46,705 bases of DNA, from NCBI GenBank assembly GCA_044356825.1, contig JBIKVM010000003.1, positions 1 through 46,705 of the forward strand, written 5' to 3'. Position 1 is the first letter of the stretch, and each line of letters starts with the position of its first letter. A program made the translations under genes and the position numbers. Origin of the DNA: JAUREX01 sp044356825. GTDB taxonomy: Bacteria; Pseudomonadota; Alphaproteobacteria; Rhodobacterales; Rhodobacteraceae. The notes beneath the pieces are model-generated. The model did no database searches. It was not told the origin of the DNA and was given only the letters and a program-made list of their open reading frames with translations. Shown piece by piece: positions 17,307 to 25,585 of this stretch.

Positions 17307-18284
17307 TCAGCCGCCGCCTATCAGCACCCCGGCCGCGAGCACAAGGGCGCCGCCGAGCACGACCTGAAGCGTCGCGCGGAAAAAGGGCGTTTCCATGAAG
17401 CGGTTCTGGATCCAGACGATGGCCCAGAGTTCGACGAAGACGACCGCGATCGCGATTGCCGTCGCGGTGGTGAAATCGGGAATGAGGTAGGGCAGCGCGT
17501 GGCCGAGTCCGCCGAGCGTCGTCATCACCCCGGCCGAGAAGCCGCGCTTGACCGGGCTGCCCCGCCCCGAGAGCGTGCCGTCATCCGAGGCCGCCTCGGT
17601 GAAGCCCATCGAGATGCCCGCGCCCACCGAGGCCGCGAGGCCCACGAGGAAGGTCGTCCAGGGATCCTGCGTCGCGAAGGCCGTGGCAAAGATCGGGGCA
17701 AGCGTCGAGACGGAGCCATCCATCAGCCCCGCGAGCCCCGGCTGCACCCATGTCAGCACGAACTGGCGCCGCGCGCTGCGGTCCTCGGCGCTGCGGGTGT
17801 CCTCGCCCAGATGCTCGGCACCGAACGTCTCGGCCTTGCGCCCGTGCCCGGCCTCGGCCGCCGCGAGATCGCCAAGCAGAAGCCGCGTCGCGGCGTCCGT
17901 CGTGCGCGCGGCCGCGCGTTCATAGAAGGCCTGCGCCTGACGCTCCATCCCCTCGGCCTCGGCGCGGATGGTGGCAAGCGGCAGGTTCTCGACCAGCCAC
18001 ACCGGCCGGCGGGCATAGAACCCCGCCACATGCTCGCGCCGGATGAGCGGGATCGGCCCGCCGAAGCGCGCGTCGTGCAGCTCGATCAGGCGCCGGCGGT
18101 GATCGTCTTCCTCGGCCGCCATCGCATCGAAGATGGCCGCCGTGGCGGGATAATCCTTGCGCAGCCGCTCGCCATAGCTGCGATAGATGCGCGCATCGTC
18201 CTCCTCGGCCGAGATCGCGAGCGCGAGCACCTCGCGCTCCGAGAGGTCGGCGAAACGGCGGCGGCTGGAAATCCCTGGAATCAT
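17307..18284 (-). CDS. mbfA: Membrane-bound ferritin/VIT-type iron exporter MbfA
   Basis: The product has 325 residues. The N-terminal half (about 10-160) is a ferritin-like helical bundle with the acidic metal-site helices ISAEEDDARIYRSYG, DAMAAEEDDHRRRLIEL, AEGMERQAQAFYERAA and AAEAGHGRKAE. The C-terminal half (about 175-325) is a VIT1/CCC1 membrane domain beginning QPGLAGLMDGSVSTLAPIFA and with VGLAASVGAGISMGFTEA. This domain order and length match MbfA of Bradyrhizobium and Agrobacterium, which exports iron and protects against iron and peroxide stress. It lies 67 bases after nadK on the same strand. The ATG at 18284 has GAGGGGG upstream. MbfA is Irr-repressed elsewhere; I see no clear Irr box here. 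Confidence 0.9.
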   Translation of the reverse strand: MIPGISSRRRFADLSEREVLALAISAEEDDARIYRSYGERLRKDYPATAAIFDAMAAEEDDHRRRLIELHDARFGGPIPLIRREHVAGFYARRPVWLVENLPLATIRAEAEGMERQAQAFYERAAARTTDAATRLLLGDLAAAEAGHGRKAETFGAEHLGEDTRSAEDRSARRQFVLTWVQPGLAGLMDGSVSTLAPIFATAFATQDPWTTFLVGLAASVGAGISMGFTEAASDDGTLSGRGSPVKRGFSAGVMTTLGGLGHALPYLIPDFTTATAIAIAVVFVELWAIVWIQNRFMETPFFRATLQVVLGGALVLAAGVLIGGG

Positions 18285-18351
18285 GGCAAGGCCCCCTCGG
18301 GCAATGATACGCAGTTTCTCCCTTTCGGGCGCGCTCCGCAACCCGCCCCGG

Positions 18352-19119
18352 TCAGACGAACTGCTCCGAGATCAGCCGCTCCTCGAGGCCATGGCCCGGA
18401 TCGAAGAGGATGCGGTGGCGGATCCCGGGTTCGGAGCGGACCTCGACCGCCACCACCTCGCGCACGGACCGGCCGTCGGCGTCGGCCATCACGGGCCGCT
18501 TCACCGGGTCGATGACATCGAAGCGCACCCGCGCCGTCTTGCGCAGCAGCGCGCCGCGCCAGCGCCGCGGGCGAAAGGCCGCCACCGCCGTCAGCGCCAG
18601 CACATCCGAACCCACGGGCAGGATCGGGCCGTGCGCCGAATAGTTGTAGGCGGTCGACCCCGCCGGGGTGCAAAGGAGCGCGCCGTCGCAGACAAGCTCT
18701 TCCATCCGCACCTTGCCGTCCACGCTGATGCGCAGCCGCGCCGCCTGCGGCCCCGCCCGCAAGAGCGAGACCTCGTTGATGGCAAGCGCCTCGGCCCGCG
18801 TGCCGTCGGGGCGGATCGCCGTCATGGCAAGGGGGTTGATGACCGTCTCCTCGGCGGCCGCGACGCGCTCGGGCAGGCGCTCGGCGTCATAGGCGTTCAT
18901 CAGAAAGCCGATCGTGCCGCAATTCATGCCATAGACCGGCAGGTCCAGCGCCTGCGTGGCGTGCAGGGTCTCGAGCATGAAGCCATCGCCCCCGAGCGCC
19001 ACGATCGCGCGCGCCCCCTCGGGCGGGCACTGGCCGTAGCGGGCGACGAGGTCCGCGAGTGCCGCCTGCGCCTGATCGGTCCGGGCGGCGCGAAAGGCCA
19101 GGGTCTTGTGTTCGGCCAT
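18352..19119 (-). CDS. nadK: NAD kinase
   Basis: The enzyme phosphorylates NAD to NADP. The 255-residue product carries the GGDG motif (VALGGDGFMLETL, about 41-53), NCGTIGFLMN, the AINEVSL motif, CTPAGSTAYNYSAHGPI and a C-terminal domain typical of the alphaproteobacterial short form. The start is ATG at 19119 with GGCGGG about eight bases upstream; the frame remains open far upstream across glyA on the opposite strand, but only this part resembles NadK. It is divergent from glyA with a 201-base gap and may lead a run of genes into mbfA. Confidence 0.93.
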   Translation of the reverse strand: MAEHKTLAFRAARTDQAQAALADLVARYGQCPPEGARAIVALGGDGFMLETLHATQALDLPVYGMNCGTIGFLMNAYDAERLPERVAAAEETVINPLAMTAIRPDGTRAEALAINEVSLLRAGPQAARLRISVDGKVRMEELVCDGALLCTPAGSTAYNYSAHGPILPVGSDVLALTAVAAFRPRRWRGALLRKTARVRFDVIDPVKRPVMADADGRSVREVVAVEVRSEPGIRHRILFDPGHGLEERLISEQFV

Positions 19120-19320
19120 CTGCGCACCCGCCGGATTGAATCCGCGGTATCTTGTGCGCTGTGTCCAGCCGCCGCAAGACCATCCGGGGGGACCGCGTCG
19201 CAAAAAGGCGCTCAAATCGTGCGCGATGTCGCATCCGGCCTTTCCGAGGCGCCCGCGACGGTTTATTTCGCGCCCGAGTTCCGCACCTCCGCACCCCCGC
19301 ACCCCGAAGGGAGCCCGCCC

Positions 19321-20628
19321 ATGAACGCCCCGCAGAACGCCGCGCACCGCGATGCCGGTTTCTTCACCGAGTCCCTCGCCAGCCGCGACCCCGCGCTCGC
19401 CGCCGCCAACACCGCCGAACTCAGCCGCCAGCGCAACGAGATCGAGCTGATCGCCTCCGAGAACATCGTCAGCCGCGCCGTGATGGAGGCCCAAGGCGGG
19501 GTGATGACGAACAAGTATGCCGAGGGCTATCCCGGCAAGCGCTACTACGGCGGCTGCCAGCACGTCGATGTGGCCGAGACGCTCGCGATCGAGCGCGCCT
19601 GCGCCCTCTTCGACTGCGGCTTTGCCAATGTGCAGCCCAATTCGGGCAGCCAGGCCAACCAGGCGGTGTTCCTCGCACTCCTGAAGCCGGGCGACACCTT
19701 CCTCGCGATGGATCTTTCGGCCGGCGGCCACCTGACGCACGGCGCCAAGCCCAACGTCTCGGGCAAGTGGTTCAACCCGGTCCACTACGGCGTGCGCGCG
19801 CAGGACCAGCTGCTTGACTACGACGCGATGGAGGCGCTCGCGCGCGAGCATCGCCCGAAGCTCATCATCGCGGGCGGCTCGGCCATTCCGCGCATCATTG
19901 ACTTCGCCCGCTTCCGCGCCGTGGCGGATGAGATCGGGGCCTATTTCATGGTCGACATGGCCCATTTCGCGGGCCTTATCGCGGCGGGGCTCTATCCCAA
20001 CCCGCTCGAATACGCCCATGTCGCGACGACGACGACCCACAAGACGCTGCGCGGCCCGCGCGGCGGCATGATCCTGACGCGGGACGAGGCGCTGGCCAAG
20101 AAGTTCAACGCGGCCGTCTTTCCGGGCATGCAGGGCGGGCCGCTCATGCATGTCATCGCGGCCAAGGCCGTGGCCTTCGGCGAGGCGCTGCGCCCCGAGT
20201 TCAAGACCTATCAGGCGCAGGTCATCCGCAACGCGCAGGCGCTCGCGGACCAGCTGATGAAGGGCGGGCTCGACATCGTGACGGGCGGGACCGACACGCA
20301 TGTCATGCTCGTCGATCTGCGGCCCAAGGAGGTGAAGGGCAACGCGACCGAAAAGGCGCTCGGCCGCGCGCACATCACCTGCAACAAGAACGGCATCCCC
20401 TTCGACCCGGAATCGCCCACCGTCACCTCGGGCGTCCGGCTCGGCACGCCCGCGGGCACGACGCGCGGCTTCGCCGAGGCCGAGTTCCGCCAGATCGCGG
20501 ACTGGATCGTGCGCGTGGTCGATGGCCTTGCCGCCAACGGCGAGGATGGCAACGGCGAGGTCGAGGCCGCCGTGCGCGCCGAGGTGCAGGCGATCTGCGA
20601 CCGCTTCCCGATCTATCCGGGGCTCTGA
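19321..20628 (+). CDS. glyA: Serine hydroxymethyltransferase
   Basis: This PLP enzyme interconverts serine and glycine while charging tetrahydrofolate with a one-carbon unit. The product has 435 residues, close to the family norm. It shows ELIASENIVSRAVMEAQG, NKYAEGYPGKRYYGGC, NVQPNSGSQANQAVFLAL, VDMAHFAGLIAAGLYPNP and the PLP lysine in TTTTHKTLRGPRGGM (Lys241). GAAGGGAG lies five to seven bases before the ATG. The 201-base region upstream shows no riboswitch that I recognise. An alpha/beta hydrolase gene follows four bases after the stop codon. Confidence 0.98.
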   Translation: MNAPQNAAHRDAGFFTESLASRDPALAAANTAELSRQRNEIELIASENIVSRAVMEAQGGVMTNKYAEGYPGKRYYGGCQHVDVAETLAIERACALFDCGFANVQPNSGSQANQAVFLALLKPGDTFLAMDLSAGGHLTHGAKPNVSGKWFNPVHYGVRAQDQLLDYDAMEALAREHRPKLIIAGGSAIPRIIDFARFRAVADEIGAYFMVDMAHFAGLIAAGLYPNPLEYAHVATTTTHKTLRGPRGGMILTRDEALAKKFNAAVFPGMQGGPLMHVIAAKAVAFGEALRPEFKTYQAQVIRNAQALADQLMKGGLDIVTGGTDTHVMLVDLRPKEVKGNATEKALGRAHITCNKNGIPFDPESPTVTSGVRLGTPAGTTRGFAEAEFRQIADWIVRVVDGLAANGEDGNGEVEAAVRAEVQAICDRFPIYPGL

Positions 20629-20632
20629 GCGG

Positions 20633-21451
20633 GTGCTGGCCGCGACGGTCCACGGGCAGGACGGGGGGCGGAGGCCCCTCGTCATCGCCCATGGGCTGCA
20701 CGGCATGGGGCGCAACTGGGGCGCGATCGCCAAGCGGCTGGCGCAGGACGGGCGGCGCGTCATCTGCCCCGACATGCGCAACCATGGCGCCTCGCCCTGG
20801 TCGGATGCGCACGGCTACCCCGAGATGGCGGCCGATCTGGCAGAGTTGATCGCGGCCGAGGCGGGCGGGGTGGCCGATGTGCTCGGCCACTCGATGGGCG
20901 GCAAGGCGGCGATGGCGCTGGCGCTCCTGCATCCCGGGTCCGTCGCGCGGCTGATCGTCGCCGACATCGCGCCCGTCGCCTATGGCCATGCGGCGGCGCA
21001 GCGGGCGATCATCGCCGCGCTGCGGGCGCTCGATCTGGCGGGCGTGACCAGCCGGGCCGAGGCCGACCGCCGTCTTCAGCCCGCCATCCCCGACGCAGCC
21101 CTGCGGGCGTTCCTCCTCATGTCGCTCGAGATCGGCGCCGAGGGGCCGCGCTGGCGGATGAACCTGCGGGTTCTGGACGCCGAGATGGACCGGATCATCG
21201 GCTGGCCCGACCTGCCGGGGCGGTTCGAGAGGCCGGTCCTGTTCCTCTCGGGCGCGCAGTCGGCCTATGTGCGGCCCGAGCACCACGGCGCGATCCGGGC
21301 GCAATTCCCGGCGGCAACGTTCGCGACGCTCGAGGGTGCAGGCCACTGGCTGCACGCCGATCGCCCGGCCGAGTTCATCGCGGCGGTCTCAGCCTGGCTC
21401 GACCGGCCCGAGGATCACGAGGCATCCTCCCACCGCCCCGCGATGGCCTGA
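20633..21451 (+). CDS. Alpha/beta-hydrolase (YbfF-like esterase)
   Basis: The product has 272 residues. The oxyanion segment is VIAHGLHGMGRNWGAIAK, then DMRNHGASPW, the nucleophile elbow GHSMGGKAAMA (Ser near residue 90), VLFLSGAQSAYV, and the catalytic His in GAGHWLHADRP near the end. This arrangement resembles the YbfF-type esterases. The start is GTG at 20633, four bases after the glyA stop codon, so translation is probably coupled to glyA. Its 3' end overlaps the convergent Hpt-like gene by 37 bases. The natural substrate is not known. Confidence 0.85.
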   Translation: MLAATVHGQDGGRRPLVIAHGLHGMGRNWGAIAKRLAQDGRRVICPDMRNHGASPWSDAHGYPEMAADLAELIAAEAGGVADVLGHSMGGKAAMALALLHPGSVARLIVADIAPVAYGHAAAQRAIIAALRALDLAGVTSRAEADRRLQPAIPDAALRAFLLMSLEIGAEGPRWRMNLRVLDAEMDRIIGWPDLPGRFERPVLFLSGAQSAYVRPEHHGAIRAQFPAATFATLEGAGHWLHADRPAEFIAAVSAWLDRPEDHEASSHRPAMA

Positions 21452-21789
21452 TCGGCGGTGCGCATGAGCCGCGCCCATGTCGCGGCAAGCGCCGTCGCGT
21501 TGCCCGCATCGAGGCAGGCCGCCACATCGTCGGCCACGCGCGCGATCACCGGCAGGCCCAGATGCTCGCCGATCCGGCGCAACCGGCGCAGATTGCGCGA
21601 GAACCCGTGCAGATCGCCGCTTGCATATTGCGCCGACAATTCGCCCCGAACCACGCAAAGCTCGTTCATGGCGCGCTCGACCAGCGCCTGCACTTCCTCG
21701 CCACCAAGTTGCGCATAGAGAACCTCGATGCGCGAGGAATCGAGCAAGACCCGCTCATGCGGCATGAGCCGCAGCACATCGGCTGGCAT
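21415..21789 (-). CDS. Hpt-like small protein lacking the phospho-histidine
   Basis: The 124-residue protein is mostly helical. The region SRNLRRLRRIGEHLGL (about 64-79) followed by VIARVADDVAACLDAG lines up by eye with the Hpt motif AHTLKGSAxxLGL of histidine phosphotransfer proteins, but Arg68 stands where the phosphorylated His should be. A related small family is, as I recall, conserved in Rhodobacterales. It may act as a non-phosphorylatable partner or inhibitor in a two-component or phosphorelay pathway; that is inference. The ATG at 21789 has GGGGAT upstream; a longer frame reaches a TTG at 21888. It overlaps the end of the alpha/beta hydrolase gene by 37 bases, tail to tail. Confidence 0.6.
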   Translation of the reverse strand: MPADVLRLMPHERVLLDSSRIEVLYAQLGGEEVQALVERAMNELCVVRGELSAQYASGDLHGFSRNLRRLRRIGEHLGLPVIARVADDVAACLDAGNATALAATWARLMRTADQAIAGRWEDAS

Positions 21790-21806
21790 GACTATCCCCA
21801 GACACC

Positions 21807-21845
21807 TCTTCACCCACGCTCGACTTTGGCCGGCCGGGGTGAAGA
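21807..21845. promoter_or_regulatory. Nine-base inverted repeat in the Hpt-like/carbonic anhydrase divergent region
   Basis: TCTTCACCC (21807-21815) and GGGTGAAGA (21837-21845) form a perfect nine-base inverted repeat separated by 21 bases, inside the 137-base gap between two divergent genes. The half-site spacing of about three helical turns would suit two bound dimers or a looped site; a transcript hairpin is also possible. The regulator is unknown. Confidence 0.35.
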
Positions 21846-21926
21846 AATGGTTGTGGGCCGCATTGAAGCGCGCCGGAAATTCGGTCAAATGCGAGATGCC
21901 GCGCGCTGACGCGGAGGAGGCCCAGC

Positions 21927-22580
21927 ATGATCTCTGGTGTCCGACCCCTGCCGGGGTTTCTTATCCAGCGTTTTCACGGCTGGCGCGCAACCACATGGCA
22001 CGAGAACAAGGCCTGGTATCGCCGCCTCGCGCAGGGCGGGCAGCATCCGCGCACGATGGTGATCTCGTGCTGCGACAGCCGGGTGCATGTGACCTCGATC
22101 TTTGGCGCCGATGAGGGCGAATTCTTCATCCACCGCAACATCGCCAACCTCGTACCCCCCTACAATCCTGACGGCGAGTACCACGGCACCTCGGCCGCGG
22201 TCGAATATGCGGTCACGACGCTGCAGGTGGCGCATCTTGTTGTGCTCGGCCACGCCAACTGCGGCGGGGTTCGCGGCTGCCACGACATGTGCAAGGGGCA
22301 TGCGCCGGAACTCGAGGCCGATACGAGTTTCGTCGGCCGCTGGATGGAGATGCTGCGGCCATCCTTCCTCGATGTCGCCGAAATCGCCGACGACGAGGAG
22401 CGGGTGCGCGCCCTCGAAAAGGCGGCCGTGGTGATGTCGCTGCGCAACCTCCTGACCTTTCCGTTCGTGGCGGCGGCGGTCGAGGCCGAGGAGATGACGC
22501 TGCACGGCCTCTGGACCTCGATGGGCGAAGGGAGCCTCGAGGCCTATGACCCCGCCACGGGCGGCTTTGCAGCGCTCTGA
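21927..22580 (+). CDS. Beta-class carbonic anhydrase
   Basis: The enzyme interconverts CO2 and bicarbonate. The 217-residue product shows VISCCDSRV with the zinc ligand Cys48 and the Asp50-Arg52 dyad, FFIHRNIANLVPPY, and LGHANCGGVRGC with the zinc ligands His109 and Cys112. EYAVTTLQVAHLVVLGH is the usual core. GGAGGAGG lies seven bases before the ATG. In a phototroph it may feed carboxylation reactions or pH balance. Its last 37 bases overlap the convergent amidase gene. Confidence 0.95.
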   Translation: MISGVRPLPGFLIQRFHGWRATTWHENKAWYRRLAQGGQHPRTMVISCCDSRVHVTSIFGADEGEFFIHRNIANLVPPYNPDGEYHGTSAAVEYAVTTLQVAHLVVLGHANCGGVRGCHDMCKGHAPELEADTSFVGRWMEMLRPSFLDVAEIADDEERVRALEKAAVVMSLRNLLTFPFVAAAVEAEEMTLHGLWTSMGEGSLEAYDPATGGFAAL

Positions 22581-23230
22581 GCGGGCGGGAAGCGCGCGGC
22601 GAGGTCGGCGGCCAGCGCGCGATCCGTTGCATCCTCGGGTCCGCGGGCCCAGGGACGGAAGCGTGCGCGAAAGGCCGCGAGCAGAGCGGGCATGGGTGCC
22701 GCGGGATATCCGAAGCGCGCGAGGCTCTCGGCCAGCGGCGGCCCGTCCGCCGCGGCGGGGTCGGGCCAGACCGCGTGGCCCGCGCGCGCAAGCCCCCGCC
22801 AGTCGAACCGCGGCCCCGGATCGGCCTTGCGCGTGGGCGCGAGGTCGGCGTGGCCGATCACGCCCTGCGGCGGAATGGCGTGGCGTGCGCGGATCGCGTC
22901 GAGCAGTGCGCAGAGCGCACCCATCTGCAGCTGCGGATAGGGATGATCGCCCCGGTTCTGCAACTCGATCCCGACCGAGGCCGAATTGACATCCGCGTAC
23001 CCCCCCCACGCCCCCGCCCCCGCGTGCCAGGCGCGCGCCTCTTCGGGCACGAGCGACCAGAGCGTGCCGTCAAGATCGATGAGGTAATGCGCCGAGACCT
23101 CGGCCACGGGGTCGCACAGACGCTCCAGCGCCTCGGCCGCGCTCGCCATCGCGGTGAAGTGGAGCACGATCAGATGCGGCGCCCCGCCCCCCCGCCGCGG
23201 GCCGAAATTGGGCGAGGGGCAGGCCCGCAT
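22544..23230 (-). CDS. N-acetylmuramoyl-L-alanine amidase (amidase_2, AmiD/AmpD-like)
   Basis: The 228-residue product cleaves the bond between muramic acid and the stem peptide. It has SPNFGPRRGG, LIVLHFTAM with a zinc His, SAHYLIDLDGTLWSLVPEEARAWHAGAGAWGG, VGIELQNRG, and GHADLAPTRKADPG with the second zinc His and the catalytic Lys/Asp region. The last 70 residues (YPAAPMPALLAAFRARFRP and the following helix) resemble the small peptidoglycan-binding domain of AmiD. No signal peptide is visible, which would suit an AmpD-like role in cytoplasmic recycling, while the domain layout is closer to AmiD. The start lies ten bases after the upstream lipoprotein gene. Confidence 0.85.
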   Translation of the reverse strand: MRACPSPNFGPRRGGGAPHLIVLHFTAMASAAEALERLCDPVAEVSAHYLIDLDGTLWSLVPEEARAWHAGAGAWGGYADVNSASVGIELQNRGDHPYPQLQMGALCALLDAIRARHAIPPQGVIGHADLAPTRKADPGPRFDWRGLARAGHAVWPDPAAADGPPLAESLARFGYPAAPMPALLAAFRARFRPWARGPEDATDRALAADLAARFPPAQSAAKPPVAGS

Positions 23231-23240
23231 CGGGCGGGCG

Positions 23241-23726
23241 TCAGCGCAGCGCGAGGCGGAAGGGGCGCGGATCCCAGCCACAGGCGAAGCCATCGCCGTC
23301 GGGGTCGATGCCCCACACGTCACGCTCGGGGCCGCCGGATTTGAGGAACGCCTCCTGCGCGAGATCGGCAGCCGCATAGCGCCCGCAGGCGCGGGCATAG
23401 CTTTGCAGGCGCAGATCACCGCGCTCCCACAGGCGCTGGCCGGGCTGGTGACTCGTCTGCAGCGCGAAGTCGATCACGATCGGCCGGTCGACACCGGTTG
23501 AATCGGGCAGGGCAGTCGGTGGGATGAAGACGTATTGCTCGCGCTGTGCCGCCAGACGTTCGCGGTCGCTCTCGATCGTCTCGCGCGCGGCGACGGCGTC
23601 GAAATCCTGCTCGTCCGAGATGCCGCCCTTGCCGGCCTCGGCGGCGGCGAGGGCCTCGTCGGCGGGCGGCTCGGCGCAGGCCGCGAGGGCGAGCGCGAGG
23701 GCAAGCGAGGCGAGGGGGCGCATCAT
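23241..23726 (-). CDS. Lipoprotein with an Excalibur-type calcium-binding motif
   Basis: The 161-residue product begins MMRPLASLALALALAACAEP, a lipoprotein signal with lipobox LAAC, so the mature protein is probably anchored by its Cys. The C-terminus has YARACGRYAAADLAQEAFL and then GIDPDGDGFACGWDP, the DxDxDGxxC pattern of Excalibur domains. The middle is unassigned. The start codon is either of two adjacent ATGs at 23726 and 23723. It lies between gatA and the amidase gene on the same strand and may act with the amidase at the envelope; that is inferred from position only. Confidence 0.75.
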   Translation of the reverse strand: MMRPLASLALALALAACAEPPADEALAAAEAGKGGISDEQDFDAVAARETIESDRERLAAQREQYVFIPPTALPDSTGVDRPIVIDFALQTSHQPGQRLWERGDLRLQSYARACGRYAAADLAQEAFLKSGGPERDVWGIDPDGDGFACGWDPRPFRLALR

Positions 23727-23754
23727 GCTGTCAAAGCTCCGATTCGGCATCGCC

Positions 23755-25233
23755 CTACCACCATCTTGCGGGTTTCGCCACGAAACCGGCCGCCTTTTCC
23801 AGCACATGCGCGTGAGCGAGCAGCCCCGCCTCATCCCAGGGCCGGCCGATCAGCTGGAGCCCGAGCGGCAGACCCTGCGCGTCGAGCCCGACGGGCACCG
23901 CGATGCCGGGCAGACCAGCGAGGTTCACCGTCACGGTGAAGACATCGTTGAGATACATCGCCACCGGGTCGGCCGAGGCCTGCGCGCCCAGCTCGAAGGC
24001 GGCCGAGGGGGTCGCGGGCGTCAGGATCGCGTCGATCCCGTCGGCAAAAACCGTCTCGAAGTCGCGCTTGATCAGCGCGCGCACCTTGCGGGCGCGGTTG
24101 TAGTAGGCATCGTAGAACCCGGCCGAGAGGACATAGGTCCCGATCATGATGCGCCGGCGCACCTCGGGGCCGAAGCCCTCGGCGCGGGTGCGCTCATAGA
24201 GGTCGACGATCCCCTCGCCGGGCCCGAGCGTCGCGCGGTGGCCGAAGCGCACGCCATCATAGCGCGCAAGGTTCGATGACGCCTCGGCGGGCGCGATGAC
24301 GTAATAGGTGGGCAGGGCGTATTTCGTGTGCGGCAGCGAGATGTCGACGATCTCGGCGCCCGCGTCGCGCAGCATCGCCGCGCCCTCGGACCAGAGCCGC
24401 TCGATCTCGGCGGGCATGCCGTCCATGCGGTATTCGCGCGGGATGCCGATGCGCCGTCCGCGGATGTCGCCGGTCAGCGCAGCCTCGAAATCGGGCACCG
24501 GGAGCGCGGCCGAGGTCGCGTCCTTGGCATCCTCGCCGGCGATGGCCTGCAGGAAGATCGCGGCGTCGCGCACCGTCTTGGTCATCGGCCCGGCCTGATC
24601 GAGCGAGGAGGCGAAGGCCACGATCCCCCAGCGCGAGACGCGCCCGTAGGTGGGCTTGAGGCCCACGATCCCGGTAAAGGCCGCGGGCTGGCGGATCGAG
24701 CCGCCGGTGTCGGTGCCTGTCGCGGCAAGGCAGAGGTCGGCCGCCACCGCCGCCGCCGACCCGCCCGAGGAGCCGCCGGGCGTCAGCCGCCGCCCGTCCA
24801 CCTTCCACGGATTGACGGCCGGGCCATAGCACGACGTCTCGTTCGACGAACCCATCGCGAATTCGTCCATGTTGAGCTTGCCGAGCATCACCGCGCCGGC
24901 CTCGGTGAGGCGCGCGGTGACGGTCGATTCGTATTCGGGGCGGAAGCCGCACAGGATGTTCGATGCCGCCTGCGCGGGCACGCCGCGGGTGCAGAAGAGA
25001 TCCTTGATCCCGAGCGGGATGCCGCAGAGGTCGGGCGCCCCCCCGGCCGCGAGCCGCGCATCGGCCGCGCGCGCCTGTTCGAGCGCGAGATCGGGCGTGC
25101 GATGGACAAAGGCGCCCAGTTCGTCAGAGGAATCGATCGCGGTCAGGCACGACATCGTCAGATCGACCGCGCTGATCTCGCGCTTGCGCAAAAGATCCCG
25201 CGCCGCCGCGATCGACAGGGTGTTGAGCGTCAT
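23755..25233 (-). CDS. gatA: Asp-tRNA(Asn)/Glu-tRNA(Gln) amidotransferase subunit A
   Basis: GatA releases ammonia from glutamine for the GatCAB complex that corrects Glu-tRNA(Gln) and Asp-tRNA(Asn). The 492-residue product has the amidase-signature triad: Lys77 in GIPLGIKDLF, the GGSSGGS loop at 153-159, and the nucleophile Ser178 in GTDTGGSIRQPAAF. FEPSYGRVSR is represented as LKPTYGRVSRWG. The ATG at 25233 overlaps the gatC stop codon by four bases, so the two are translationally coupled. gatB is not in the window. Confidence 0.98.
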   Translation of the reverse strand: MTLNTLSIAAARDLLRKREISAVDLTMSCLTAIDSSDELGAFVHRTPDLALEQARAADARLAAGGAPDLCGIPLGIKDLFCTRGVPAQAASNILCGFRPEYESTVTARLTEAGAVMLGKLNMDEFAMGSSNETSCYGPAVNPWKVDGRRLTPGGSSGGSAAAVAADLCLAATGTDTGGSIRQPAAFTGIVGLKPTYGRVSRWGIVAFASSLDQAGPMTKTVRDAAIFLQAIAGEDAKDATSAALPVPDFEAALTGDIRGRRIGIPREYRMDGMPAEIERLWSEGAAMLRDAGAEIVDISLPHTKYALPTYYVIAPAEASSNLARYDGVRFGHRATLGPGEGIVDLYERTRAEGFGPEVRRRIMIGTYVLSAGFYDAYYNRARKVRALIKRDFETVFADGIDAILTPATPSAAFELGAQASADPVAMYLNDVFTVTVNLAGLPGIAVPVGLDAQGLPLGLQLIGRPWDEAGLLAHAHVLEKAAGFVAKPARWW

Positions 25234-25517
25234 TCGACCACCTTCGGCACCGCGAAGAAGCCCTCGCGCTGGTCGGGGGCGTTGGCGAGGATGCGGGCTG
25301 CCATCTCGCCCTCGGTCACGCGATCCTCGCGCAGCCTCAGGCGCATGGGCGTGACCGATGTCATTGGCTCCACGCCTGCGACATCGACCTCGTTCAACTG
25401 CTCCATGAAGTTCAGGATGCCCGACAGCTCGCGGGCAAGGGCCGGCAGGTCCGCGTCCTCGACCCGGATGCGGGCGAGGCGGGCGACCTTGCGGGCGGTC
25501 TCGGGCGTGATCGACAT
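25230..25517 (-). CDS. gatC: Asp-tRNA(Asn)/Glu-tRNA(Gln) amidotransferase subunit C
   Basis: The 95-residue product stabilises GatA in the GatCAB complex. It begins MSITPETARKVARLARIRVE, contains ELSGILNFMEQLNEVDVAGVEP and TEGEMAARILANAPDQREGFFAVPKVVE, all hallmarks of GatC. It overlaps gatA by four bases. Confidence 0.97.
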   Translation of the reverse strand: MSITPETARKVARLARIRVEDADLPALARELSGILNFMEQLNEVDVAGVEPMTSVTPMRLRLREDRVTEGEMAARILANAPDQREGFFAVPKVVE

Positions 25518-25585
25518 GGCGGCTCCGGGCGTCAGGCCGGGGCGGTTTACCCCCCCGGCCCGCGCGCTGCAAGCGCCGAGGCTGG

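Noticed and set aside
18285..18351. An Irr-type (ICE) box upstream of mbfA, expected from other species.
   Set aside because: No sequence close to the known motif was found in the 67-base gap.
19120..19320. Possible riboswitch in the 201-base leader of glyA.
   Set aside because: Only weak, imperfect inverted repeats were seen, and no glycine, THF or SAM riboswitch core was recognised.
18352..20781. A single open frame of about 809 codons on the minus strand spanning nadK and the antisense of glyA.
   Set aside because: Only the part to 19119 resembles a protein family (NadK). The rest is antisense to the well-supported glyA and is a by-product of very high GC.
21415..22580. Two convergent gene pairs that both overlap by exactly 37 bases (21415-21451 and 22544-22580).
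   Set aside because: The overlapping sequences are unrelated; the equal length is coincidence.
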